From Streptomyces sp. NBC_01717 (lineage in GTDB: Bacteria; Actinomycetota; Actinomycetes; Streptomycetales; Streptomycetaceae): DNA of 64,000 nucleotides. The translations under genes and the position numbers were made by a program. A model generated the notes under the pieces. The model did no database searches, was not told where the DNA came from, and saw only the letters and a list, made by a program, of their open reading frames with translations. This document shows positions 18,150 through 27,137 of the stretch, piece after piece. Every line of letters starts with the position of its first letter. Within the stretch, counting starts at the first letter, position 1. The stretch is taken from contig NZ_CP109179.1 in assembly GCF_036248255.1 (NCBI RefSeq), positions 620,001-684,000 of the forward strand, read 5' to 3'.

Positions 18150-19705
18150 TACTCCAGCCGGACTTCTCCATTACCGCTGGTCAACGGCTTGAGTGTGGGG
18201 ATTGTAGCGGGGTGGGTTTGGGTGCGGGGCGGTCTTGGTGGACCGTCCCGCGAACGGGTGGCCGCGCCGCATGTAGTGACAGTGTCGGGCGCGTGCTTGG
18301 TGGCGGCGTCTCCAGTGCGACCAGCTCATTGCGTGATCGCGTCGTTCAGGACGGCGGGGTTCAACTGCCAGCAGACGACGGATTTCTGCCGGGGTGAGGT
18401 CCACGAGGTCGGGTGTGTCGGCCGCGTCACCCCTTTTTCGCGTTCCTGAACGGCCATCGCCGCGAGGAAGATGTGCGCGAGCATGACGAGTGTGATGTGC
18501 CGGAACCAGCCGACGTAGCGGCGGACTTCGTACTGGTCCAGGCCGCATTCGTTCTTCGCACTCTGGAAGCATTCTTCGACCTTCCAGCGGCAGCCCGCGA
18601 TGCGAGTCAGGTCGGCGACGGTGGCGCCCAGCGGGGCACTGGCCAGGTAGTAGGCCACCTCGTCGGGCCTGGCGATGCTGCGGCGGGCGAGCATCCAGCG
18701 TTGCCGAGTGGGCTCGTCGCCGTCGAACTCCCAGACGGCGGGCAGCCGGGCCGCCGCCCAGTCGTAGAGCCGTGGCCCCTTGGCGCCGTTGCCGCAGGAC
18801 AGGCGTTGCCATGCCTCGGGCGGGGCCTGGCCGATGAGGTGGTCGATGCGGGGGCCGTGGACCTGCTGCGACTTGGGGACCGCGACGACGTAGGACAGAC
18901 CAGCGTCTTCCAGGAAACGACGGAAGCGGGAGTCCTGGCCGTAGGCGGAATCTGCGGTGACCCAGGAGAAGGCGAGCGGGGAGTGAAGGGCCCGCAGGAT
19001 CATGGCGCGGGCGAGGTCGTTCTTGGTGGTGAAGTCACGCTCGTCGGGGATCCTGGCCGCTCGGCAGCGCTCCCGGTCTTCGGCCCAGGACTTGGGTAGA
19101 TAGAGCTCGCGGTCGACCAGGGCGTGCCCGCGTGTGGTGGCGTAGGCGGCGAAGACACCGATCTGGCAGTTCTCGGTCCGGCCCGCGGTCCCGGAATATT
19201 GCCGTTGCACCCCGGCCGAGGTGGTGCCCTTCTTGACGAAGCCGGTGTCGTCGATGATCAACACACCCTCTGATGAGCCGAGTTGCTCTGCTGCATAGGA
19301 CTGCAGGTCATCGCGGAGACGGTCGGCGTCCCACCGGCTGTGGGACAGCAAGTGCTGGAGTCCGTCCGGGGTGGCATGGCCGGCGTACTCAGCAAGCTGC
19401 CAGCTGTTCTTGCGGCCTACCGGGCCCAGCAGCCCGCGCACGTAATCGCGCATCCGGCGTCGTGGTTCTATCCGGGCGAAGCAGGCTCCGGCCCGCAGGA
19501 ATAGATTCTCGAGTTCATGGTCCCAGGCACGCCTGGGCACATCACTGATCACGCCTATGGACTGCTCGGCCCGCAGTCACTACATGCGGCGCGGCCACCC
19601 GTTCGCGGGACGGTCTGCCAAGACCGCCCCGCACCCAACCCACCCCGCTACAATCCCCACACTCAAGCCGTTGACCAGCGGTAATGGAGAAGTCCGGCTG
19701 GAGTA
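18150..19705 (-). mobile_element. IS701-family element, 1556 bp, intact
   Basis: The element is bounded by unusually long, nearly perfect terminal inverted repeats of about 140 bp that start TACTCCAGCCGGACTTCTCC. A CTAG target duplication flanks it (18146-18149, 19706-19709), which is the target and duplication typical of IS701. One transposase gene fills the interior. Confidence 0.93.
18326..19552 (-). CDS. IS701-family transposase
   Basis: A full-length 408-residue DDE transposase. LIIDDTGFVKKGTTSAGVQR holds the first Asp, WVTADSAYGQDSRFRRFLE the second, and WKVEECFQSAKNECGLDQYE the catalytic Glu. The gene lies between intact long inverted repeats, so the element is potentially active. Confidence 0.93.
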   Translation of the reverse strand: MISDVPRRAWDHELENLFLRAGACFARIEPRRRMRDYVRGLLGPVGRKNSWQLAEYAGHATPDGLQHLLSHSRWDADRLRDDLQSYAAEQLGSSEGVLIIDDTGFVKKGTTSAGVQRQYSGTAGRTENCQIGVFAAYATTRGHALVDRELYLPKSWAEDRERCRAARIPDERDFTTKNDLARAMILRALHSPLAFSWVTADSAYGQDSRFRRFLEDAGLSYVVAVPKSQQVHGPRIDHLIGQAPPEAWQRLSCGNGAKGPRLYDWAAARLPAVWEFDGDEPTRQRWMLARRSIARPDEVAYYLASAPLGATVADLTRIAGCRWKVEECFQSAKNECGLDQYEVRRYVGWFRHITLVMLAHIFLAAMAVQEREKGVTRPTHPTSWTSPRQKSVVCWQLNPAVLNDAITQ

Positions 19706-19709
19706 CTAG

Positions 19710-20004
19710 GCCGCCGCCTCCACCCTCGCTCTGCGCGGCCTCAACCTGCGCTCCTCATCCTTCGTCCACGTCCACAACAACGTCCAACCCATGCCCGTCC
19801 AGAACCGCCCCGACATCCACGTCCCCCAACCGTTCCTAGCCAGTGCACATAGGTGAGTCCTGGACCCACTGCCGCGTGCTGGGCGCATCCCGAACGGTGT
19901 TGGATGCACTGGTCCCCCGCTTTCGCTTCCCGAAGGACCCCGGCGAGACCCGGTTCGTGTCCGATGCCCCGCCCAAGCGCCACCGCAACGACGACCAGGC
20001 CTGA
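19710..20004 (+). pseudogene. Right piece of a gene region next to IS701
   Basis: The first frame after the element reads AASTLALRGLNLRSSSFVH ... VQNRPDIHVPQPFLA. A second frame then gives VHIGESWTHCRVLGASRTV ... DPGETRFVSDAPPKRHRND to a stop at 20004. Both stretches look coding but need a frameshift between them near 19845. The family was not recognised. Confidence 0.35.
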
Positions 20005-20241
20005 CACGCAAATGCCCGGGGCGGTCGTTCCGTCACCAGCGCCATACGCCAGCCGCCCACCCCGGGCACCGCTCAGCCTTCCACACCCCCACCCGGGGGC
20101 CGGACCAGGTCCCCGTTGCTGGCGCTCCAGCGATCACGCCCGTACACCCCCTTGATCCACCGGCATCTATGGCCAGCTTCTCCGCGCCCAGATACCGACT
20201 GCCGAGAGTCCACACCAGCCGAGACGGAGGCCTCTGCCCAC

Positions 20242-20700
20242 ATGCGCGCCCGAACCACGCTCACCCTCGCCCTGCTCGGACCCTCACGCTCACCGCGTGC
20301 GGAGCCGACACCCAGTCCCCGCCCGCGCACGATGCCCGTCTGAAGAAGGCCGCGGGTATCTGCAGCATGGACCTGGTCCTCGGGCTCTGGAAGAACACTC
20401 GCCCCTGGGCGCTGCGCAACCACAAGATCCGCCCGGCCGAAGGGGCCCGCCGCAACCGCGGACTTATCCGTATCGCCTGGCCGGCACCGAACTCGTTGCC
20501 TACCTCACCGAACTTGACGTCAACGCGCACTGCGGCTGGATGAGTTGCATCACCGACGACCGCAAGGCCACCGCCCTCCGCGTCTACGACAGCCTCGCCC
20601 CCGCCATCGACCGCGTGAGCAATGTCCGCACGGCCGGTGACCCCGACCCCGAAGTCGTCATCGACGACACCCTCGCCACCCCGCCCCCTGACCACTCGGT
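20242..20700 (+). pseudogene. Lipoprotein gene broken by frameshifts
   Basis: The ATG frame reads MRARTTLTLALLG. Shifting by one base restores a lipobox (LTLTACGAD) followed by SPPAHDARLKKAAGICSM. A further shift near 20450 gives LAGTELVAYLTELDV ... WMSCITDDRKATALRVYDSL. Each segment is coding-like, but three frames are needed, so the gene is dead unless the assembly is wrong. The family was not identified. Confidence 0.5.
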
Positions 20701-20822
20701 TCCACGCCGCCCGCCCCACCGGGCGGCGTGCCGTAGCCACAGGAGCGAAGGAGACGAAGGGCCGACCATCGGCCGGGCCCTTCGTCGCTGCAATCGATTC
20801 CATTATGTACTCTGCCTGTGGT

Positions 20823-21165
20823 TCAGCTCCTTGAGAGGCTGCGGGCGGTGATATCGCCGTGGGAGGTGGTGGCGCGGATGTCGAGTTCGGCGGTGCCGTC
20901 GTTCTTGAGGGAGTTGCTGACGCGGCCGTAGTCGGTGCCGGCGTCCAGGGCGGCCGAGACGCCGGCGGCGTCGACCGAAATGTTGCCGGACTGGGTGCGG
21001 AGCACGACCGTGCCGCGCACGGCCCCGGTGAGACGGATGTCGTCCCTTGCGGTGCTGATCTCCGCGGGGCCGCCCAACCGGTCGACCTCGATGTCGCCGT
21101 CGATCGCAGTGAGGCCTGGCTGCCGCGGACCTTGGTGAGATCACCAGAGCCGTGAAACGTCGGCT
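20823..21165 (-). pseudogene. DUF4097-type beta-repeat protein, 5' truncated and frameshifted
   Basis: GSGDLTKVRGSQASL in one frame joins GGPAEISTARDDIRLTGAV ... TQSGNISVDAAGVSAALDA ... SNSLKNDGTAELDIRATT and THGDITARSL-like repeats in the next. Repeated G(D/N)I..(A/S) beta units are typical of DUF4097/putative adhesin domains. The first half of the protein is missing. Confidence 0.6.
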
Positions 21166-21291
21166 CAAGAAGATCCAGTACTGCCCTGACCTCGTCGAGG
21201 GCTGTATCGCTGCCACGGGTCTGAGTCTGGATGGCTGATCGAAACCGGGGACGGTCCCGGATCACACATTCCAGTCCTCATAGTCCCCGAA

Positions 21292-21790
21292 TCACACGTC
21301 GTCGCAGAAGGTCTCCCAGAACCCGTTGTGCACGAGAGCGGTCTCGTCGATGTTGGAGACGAGATCGCGCAGCTCTTCCGCCACCTCCTCGCACCTCTCC
21401 GCGTCGCTCTCCGCATAGAACGGGAAGCATGCGATCACGGCCGCGACGCATCGGCTGAAGGAGTCGAGGTCTCTGTTCACGTGCCAGGTCGTTCGCTGCC
21501 TCCAACTTGGGAATTTGCACGATGTGACCACTGGCCACGTCGACGGCGATGCGTCCGAACAGGCCCCTTGTCGCGATGGCGACCATCCCCCGCTCACCGA
21601 TCCCTCCGAAGTACACGGCTCGCTCAGCGGCCGGTACTCGTATCCGATCAATCCGCCTGGGATGCCAGTCTTCCCGAGATCGATAGCGATCTGGGTGGGC
21701 ACCTCGGATGGGGCCTCGGTGGGGATCAAAACGAACTCGGGCTTCGGCAACTGCGGTTGGAGGCGGAGGCCGCGCCGCATCGAGCTGCTG
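21292..21790 (-). pseudogene. SUKH-family (SUKH-4-like) protein relic
   Basis: Frame one gives FVLIPTEAPSEVPTQIAID ... GYEYRPLSEPC. A one-base shift gives ATRGLFGRIAVDVASGHIV. Returning to frame one gives NRDLDSFSRCVAAV and ELRDLVSNIDETALVHNGFW to the stop. The GRIAVDVASGHIVQI strand pair and the late F.. helix are typical of SUKH proteins, often toxin-immunity proteins in Streptomyces. The double shift makes it a pseudogene. Confidence 0.5.
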
Positions 21791-21854
21791 GAGCTCGCCA
21801 CCACGCCGGCCGTGGTGGGTTGGCTGGCCGGTGCGGGCCGGCCGGTTTCGTCGG

Positions 21855-22379
21855 TCAGTCTCCGTCGCTCGGTTTCGTGGCGGTCTTGGAGTACGCGTCG
21901 TGCCAGGCTGCCTTCGCGCCCGAGTCGCCGATCCGGTACACGTCGACGACCGCGCCCGCGGCCACCACCACAGACAGGATGGCCGCGGCGACGTGAAGGA
22001 CCGACCCGGACCGCGCTCCCGACCGAGCCCCGGAAAGCTCCCGCGACTGCGGCGCGCCCGTACGGCGGGAGATCCACCACACGCCGGCCGCCAGCACGAA
22101 CAGGCCCAGCGCCCAGGGCAGCATTCCGTCGCCCAGCTCGGCGTGCCGCCGCACCAGCGGGTCGCTGTCCACGTGTCGCTCCAGCCACTCCCCGGCCTGG
22201 GTGGCCAGCGGTACGGTCGCCAGCGTGACCAGGGCGAGTAGCGGCAGCGCCAGTCCGAGCCGCCGGGCGGCCTGTGGCCACAGCGCGCATATCACGAGCG
22301 TCAGCGCGCTGAGCGGGACCAGGACAACGACGGCATGGACCAGCAACACGTGCGCGGGCAGGCCGTTGATCAAACTCAT
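21855..22379 (-). CDS. DUF2231-type membrane protein
   Basis: A 174-residue integral membrane protein starting MSLINGLPAHVLLVHAVVVL, the typical opening of DUF2231 proteins. Four hydrophobic helices are visible: LVHAVVVLVPLSALTLVI, LGLALPLLALVTLATVP, MLPWALGLFVLAAGVWWI and VLHVAAAILSVVVAAGAVV. The HxxxVHxxVVxxP and RRHAELGD features are kept. It is one of few intact genes in a decayed stretch. The biochemical role of the family is not known. Confidence 0.85.
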   Translation of the reverse strand: MSLINGLPAHVLLVHAVVVLVPLSALTLVICALWPQAARRLGLALPLLALVTLATVPLATQAGEWLERHVDSDPLVRRHAELGDGMLPWALGLFVLAAGVWWISRRTGAPQSRELSGARSGARSGSVLHVAAAILSVVVAAGAVVDVYRIGDSGAKAAWHDAYSKTATKPSDGD

Positions 22380-22623
22380 CAGGCGCTCCTCCAGGGGCGG
22401 CCGTGGGGGCGCGAACGCCCCCAGTGGAGGGAAGGGTGAACTGGTTCAGGCGGGTGCCAGGAAGTGGTCGCCTCTTTTCCGGCTACCCGGGCGGAGGCAG
22501 GAGCCTTCACCCGTGAATACGGCGACTTCCTGTCTCGAGTTCACGCCCGTGAGGCTAGATTTCGAGGCCGTGGCGTCGGCCCGCGGGCGTGGCACTTCTG
22601 AAGCGCTGTCAGTGGCTGTTTGT

Positions 22624-22765
22624 AACTGATGGTTTCAGAATGAGGTTAGGAGTCGTCTCAAGCAGATGATGCTGCACGCGAGTTGGAGTAGACCCAGGTG
22701 AAGGTCGGCGCGTATCTCGTAGCGGATTCTGAGTCGCTTGAACTGGTGGAGCCAGGCGGTTGAGT
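22624..22765 (-). pseudogene. IS5-family transposase 3' relic with terminal repeat
   Basis: WLHQFKRLRIRYEIRADLHL and LLQLACSIICLRRLLTSF match the last 40 residues of the IS5-family transposase at 28930-29772. The outer sequence AACTGATGGTTTCAG matches the terminal repeat of that element. Only this end survives. Confidence 0.75.
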
Positions 22766-22844
22766 CGGCCGCGCGGTGAGGTGCTTGCCGTGGGGCGAGT
22801 CCTGTTCCGCGCGGCCTCCCGCCGAACCGGACATGACGGTTTCC

Positions 22845-23640
22845 CGGTCATCCGGCTCTCCAGTGACTACGGCGTGAACGGGGAAGCTGTGTCCCAGTGG
22901 CGGCCCCTGAGGGATGTCGGCGAGCTGCACAGTGCCGTCGGGGAGGGCGATTACCGGGGGCGGGTGGCCGCCCGGGTCATGCTGCACTGCCGCGTCGTCG
23001 GGTCGTAGACCAGGTACAGGCAGATCGTGCCCACGGTTCGGCTGTCGGGGCCGTCTCCCCGGGTTCACGGCTGCCGAGCGGGTGACGAGTTCGTGCAGGC
23101 GCTCGAGCAGTTCGTCGGGGGCAGGTCCAAAGAGGCCAGGGCGCCGATGGCGGCCCGCAGTTCGCCCATGGCTGCCGCGGCGCGGATTGCCCGGCCGGGC
23201 GTGTCGCCGGCGACCAGAGCGACGCCTGCGCCGGACAGCGCGATGACGTCGACCCAGTTGCCGCCGGGACCCGAGGGCACGTAGCTGTGAGCGGTCTCCA
23301 CTGCGGTGTGCACTGGTACCTCGGGCGGGCGCAACCTGAGCTGGAGGAGGTGCCCGGCCGAGCGTTCACGGCCGTAGAGCCGGGTGTTGTCCAGGCACAC
23401 TGCGGTACGTGCGGCCAGTTGGACGGCGAGTGCCAGATCGTTGTCCTCGTACGCATCCGGGCACTGCCCCCCGGTGGAAGCAGACCAGACCCAGTACCAC
23501 GGTGCGGGCGAGCAACGGGACCACCATCATCGAGTGGACCCCGGCCCCGAGCAGCACCCGGGCCCGGACAGAACACCGACCAGCAGTGGGCCGGCGACAT
23601 TGGCGAGCGGCTACGCCGCACGACCTTTCGCCGACAGCTG
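22845..23640 (-). pseudogene. GAF plus PP2C (SpoIIE-type) phosphatase relic
   Basis: Alternating frames give GVHSMMVVPLLARTVVLGLV (GAF core), CLDNTRLYGRERSAGHLLQ, GNWVDVIALSGAGVALVAGD (phosphatase metal motif, normally GDWYDV) and GGHPPPVIALPDGTVQLAD. The order matches Streptomyces GAF-PP2C regulators of anti-sigma factors. Several frameshifts, loss of both ends and N in place of the usual Asp of GDW show it is dead. Confidence 0.65.
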
Positions 23641-23814
23641 CCCGGACTCGACGACCACCGGTTTCCGAGCGCGACTCCAGGGGCTCCCGTACTGGTCGCC
23701 GCACAACAACGGGAGTGGCTGGCAGGTCATTTGAGCTGCCGTAATCTGGCCGCTCGCCTAACTGGCCGTGCGGTCTGGGAGGCGACCCCGGCTCCGCGCG
23801 ACCCGGCGCAGCGT

Positions 23815-24822
23815 TCAGTACTGTTCGGTCTCGATGAAGCTCGCGTCCGTGTCACCGAAAGCGGCGGCGATCGGGTCGAATCCGGGCGGGCTGTCCTTGA
23901 GGCTCATGCCCATACTGGCCAGCTTCTCCTTGACCTCGTCGATCGACTTCGCACCGAAGTTGCGGATGTCGAGGAGGTCGGCCTCAGAGTGGGCCGCGAG
24001 CTCACCCACCGTGTGGACACCCACGCGCTTGAGGCAGTTGTACGAACGGACCGTGAGCTCGAGCTCCTCGATCGGCAGCGCCAGATCGGCGGCGAGCGCG
24101 GTGTCCGTCGGGGACGGGCCCATGTCGATGCCCTCGGCATCGATGTTGAGCTCGCGCGCCAGACCGAACAGCTCGACCAGGGTCTTACCGGCCGACGCCA
24201 TGGCGTCACGGGGACGCATGGCCTGCTTGGTCTCGACGTCGACGATCAGCTTGTCGAAGTCGGTGCGCTGCTCGACACGGGTCGCCTCGACCTTGTACGT
24301 GACCTTGAGCACCGGCGAGTAGATGGAGTCGACCGGGATACGGCCGATCTCCTGGCCCGCCTGCTTGTTCTGGACGGCGGAGACGTAACCGCGACCGCGC
24401 TCGACGGTCAGCTCCATCTCCAGCTTGCCCTTGCTGTTCAGTGTGGCCAGGACCAGGTCCGGGTTGTGGACCTCGACACCGGCCGGCGGGACGACGTCAG
24501 CAGCGGTCACCAGACCGGGACCCAGCTTGCGCAGGTACATCACGACCGGCTCGTCGTGCTCCGAGGAGAGGTCCAACTGCTTGATATTGAGTATGAGGTC
24601 GGTGACGTCCTCCTTGACGCCCGGCACGGTGGTGAACTCGTGCAGGACACCGTCGATCCGGACGCTGGTGACAGCGGCGCCGGGAATCGAGGAGAGGAGC
24701 GTACGGCGGAGAGAGTTGCCTAGGGTGTAGCCGAAGCCCGGCTCCAGCGGCTCAATGGCGAACCGGGAGCGGAACTCGTCCACGACCTCTTCGGTCAACG
24801 AGGGACGTTGAGCAATCAGCAT
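23815..24822 (-). CDS. rpoA: RNA polymerase alpha subunit, isolated copy
   Basis: A 335-residue, uninterrupted RpoA. The N-terminal assembly domain ([39 protein letters not shown]) and the C-terminal domain ([38 protein letters not shown]) are complete. A strong ribosome-binding site (TGGAGGCACC) precedes ATG. Streptomyces rpoA normally sits between rpsD and rplQ in a ribosomal operon. Here neither neighbour is present and both sides are pseudogenes, so this is probably a second copy. It is slightly shorter than the usual chromosomal protein (about 340 residues), mostly near the C-terminus. Confidence 0.96.
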   Translation of the reverse strand: MLIAQRPSLTEEVVDEFRSRFAIEPLEPGFGYTLGNSLRRTLLSSIPGAAVTSVRIDGVLHEFTTVPGVKEDVTDLILNIKQLDLSSEHDEPVVMYLRKLGPGLVTAADVVPPAGVEVHNPDLVLATLNSKGKLEMELTVERGRGYVSAVQNKQAGQEIGRIPVDSIYSPVLKVTYKVEATRVEQRTDFDKLIVDVETKQAMRPRDAMASAGKTLVELFGLARELNIDAEGIDMGPSPTDTALAADLALPIEELELTVRSYNCLKRVGVHTVGELAAHSEADLLDIRNFGAKSIDEVKEKLASMGMSLKDSPPGFDPIAAAFGDTDASFIETEQY

Positions 24823-25164
24823 GGGGTGGTGCCTCCAGATTTCGGCGCCCGCTATTTGACGTCGTAGACACCGCAGGATATCGGTAATACGACCTCACAA
24901 GAATCCGCACCGCCCGACGCTGCCAGGTGCCAGCTCAGCTGGCGGGACAGGAGAGTTGCCCGAAGCGCGCTGAACCTTTGCCGTCAGGCCGCAGACCGGC
25001 GCGGTGGTGAGCCGAAGAGGCCGAGTGCCTGCTGCCACGGGCCGTGCACATCCGTGCCGCCGGTTCCTCAGCCACCTTGCGGGCCGAGCCTGCGTCCGCG
25101 TGTTCTACGGCGTGCGGAAGGACTGTGAACCGGGCGCCGTCGCCGGCTGGCGCGAACCACGCAA

Positions 25165-25545
25165 GATAGGGGCGCTATGCGATGGGTGATCAAGAGCACG
25201 CCGTGCCCGCAGAACATGGAAGGTCTCTTGCGGCCAGAGCGCCCGCTCCCTCGTCGCCATCGGGATGATGCCCAGGGACACCGCGGGTAGCGCCCCGACG
25301 GACAGCAGGTGCCCGAGCTGGGCGTCGGCCGACTCGGCGTTGCCGAGCTGGAAGTACAGCACCGACTCCTCGACGAGGGGCAAACACCGGTGTCCCCGCT
25401 CCCGGATTACCTGGGAACGTTCGACCCGGGCCGCGGCCGTCTCCGCTCCGTCGTCGGGGATATCGAGGAGTCGTGTGTTCGTGCTGAGGAGCGCGCTGGC
25501 GTAGCCCTCGGTCTGTACGAGTACACCTGGAACACTCCGGTCCCC
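25165..25545 (-). pseudogene. DUF5753/HTH regulator, C-terminal relic
   Basis: VPGVLVQTEGYASALLSTN, RVERSQVIRERG, LVEESVLYFQLGNAESADAQ, GIIPMATRERALWPQETFHV reads as the DUF5753 domain found at the C-terminus of XRE-type regulators in Streptomyces. The N-terminal helix-turn-helix is missing and the last part runs into unrelated sequence and a stop. Confidence 0.65.
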
Positions 25546-25859
25546 AGGGCGCGTCGGGGTGCCGGTCCCGGGCCGCGTCGCAGTCGGGCAGGAACCGGCA
25601 CCCCGTCACGGCAACTCCCCGGGTGGGGCCAGGCCCCGGGGGCCAGCAGGCCCCGTGGGCCTCATACCGGGCATGAGCCCCACCGGCTCCGAAGCAGTGG
25701 TCTGCCCGGGCTGGGGGCTCGTTGCCCCGTTCATCCGATGGGGACCGATCTGGAACATTCAACAAAAGTTTTTTCGCGCTTGCGACACACCAATCGACGC
25801 GCGTAGACCAGAATGTCCGCAACTCAACTGCCTCACAACGGAATTAAAAGGATCGGTCT

Positions 25860-26927
25860 GTGCGTCTGCTCCCCCTTGCTGCATCACTGTTGACGGCGGT
25901 CGCCTCGCTGACCGTCACCACCCCCTCCGCCCAAGCCACCAGCACCGCCCATAACTCCCATGACACCCCGTATGGCGCGGGCCACGCGTGCTCTCGGTGG
26001 GTGGACATCGATGGTTTCTCCGACCACCTCGACAAGACCACGCTGGACGGTGTCCCCGTCGCCGAACTGTCAGGGCTGACCTACGACTCCAACGACCAAC
26101 TCCTGGCCGTGGCCGACAACTCGTATCTGTTCACCCTCGACGTGCACAGCAAGCAGCCGGTCTCGGTGCTCCCGCTGAGGTACCCGGACGGCGCCCGCGT
26201 GGATTCCGAGGCGATCGCCGTCGACCGTGACGGCACATGGCTGATCACCGACGAGACCCAGCCGTCCATCAACCGCTTCACCCGCTCCGGACGGCTCATC
26301 GACAGGCTGCCGGTGCCGGACGCGCTCAAAGTGGCACCAGCCGGCCGGGCCACACACAACCTGACGTTCGAGGGGATGGCGCTGCTGCCCGGCGACCACA
26401 CCCTCGTCGCCTCCATGGAAGGCTCCCTCGAAGGCGACGGCACCGACATCCGGCGGTTCCAGACCTGGCAGCGCACCGGACGCTCCGACCGCTTCCGCCT
26501 CGGCCCGCAGTACACCTTCCAGAATGACCCCGGCCTCGACATCTCCGACATCACCTCCACCGGTGACGGTCGACTGCTGGTCCTCGAACGCGGCTACACC
26601 CCCAATGTCGGCAACACCGTACGGCTGTACCTGGCCGACCTGCGGCACGCGACAGACGTCAGCAGGACCGAGACAGTGGCCGCCGGGCAGCAGGCAGTGC
26701 GGCTGGTCCACCGGACGCTGCTCGCTGACATTGGAAGCTGCCCGTCGCTCGGCGCAACCGCCAAGCAGCCCCAGCCGAACCCGCTGCTGGACAACATCGA
26801 GGCCGTCACCGTCACCGGACACACCCGGGACGGCCGGGTGAGACTGCTGCTGGTCAGCGACGACAACCAGCGCTCGACGCAGACCACACGGCTGTACTCG
26901 CTCAACGCACGGCTGCCGCGGTCGTAA
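25860..26927 (+). CDS. Secreted phytase-like (esterase-like activity) beta-propeller protein
   Basis: A 355-residue exported protein with a GTG start after AAAAGGA. The signal peptide MRLLPLAASLLTAVASLTV is cleaved at AQA near residue 26. The mature part shows ELSGLTYDSNDQLLAVADN, RVDSEAIAVDRDGTWLITDE, NLTFEGMALLPGD, GLDISDITSTGDGRLLVLER and LLDNIEAVTV, the acidic turn motifs of the esterase-like activity of phytase family. The substrate is not predictable. It is intact and stands alone, followed by a long-stem hairpin. Confidence 0.85.
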   Translation: MRLLPLAASLLTAVASLTVTTPSAQATSTAHNSHDTPYGAGHACSRWVDIDGFSDHLDKTTLDGVPVAELSGLTYDSNDQLLAVADNSYLFTLDVHSKQPVSVLPLRYPDGARVDSEAIAVDRDGTWLITDETQPSINRFTRSGRLIDRLPVPDALKVAPAGRATHNLTFEGMALLPGDHTLVASMEGSLEGDGTDIRRFQTWQRTGRSDRFRLGPQYTFQNDPGLDISDITSTGDGRLLVLERGYTPNVGNTVRLYLADLRHATDVSRTETVAAGQQAVRLVHRTLLADIGSCPSLGATAKQPQPNPLLDNIEAVTVTGHTRDGRVRLLLVSDDNQRSTQTTRLYSLNARLPRS

Positions 26928-26930
26928 GCT

Positions 26931-26990
26931 GAGCGCCCTTTCCCCCGACCGGCTCTGCTCTGCGTCCGTCCGGGATTGGGAAGGGCGCTC
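26931..26990. terminator. Inverted repeat after the phytase-like gene
   Basis: GAGCGCCCTTTCCC (26931-26944) pairs with GGGAAGGGCGCTC (26978-26990) across a loop of about 33 nt, starting a few bases after the stop. A terminator is the simplest reading, though the large loop makes it weak. Confidence 0.4.
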
Positions 26991-27137
26991 CGTCCACCAG
27001 CCCCTCCATCCGCGGTTCCTGGACGCGCCGCATAGATGCACTTCCGCACGTAGTCGAATGTATCCGGCGTAGGCATCAAGCTTCCGTTCGTCCCACCTGG
27101 TCAGCATGGCGTACCTCGTGCGTTGCCGGTCCATTAA

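Noticed and set aside
23287..24723. A 478-codon frame opposite rpoA
   Set aside because: Shadow of rpoA and of the phosphatase relic; no family-like sequence.
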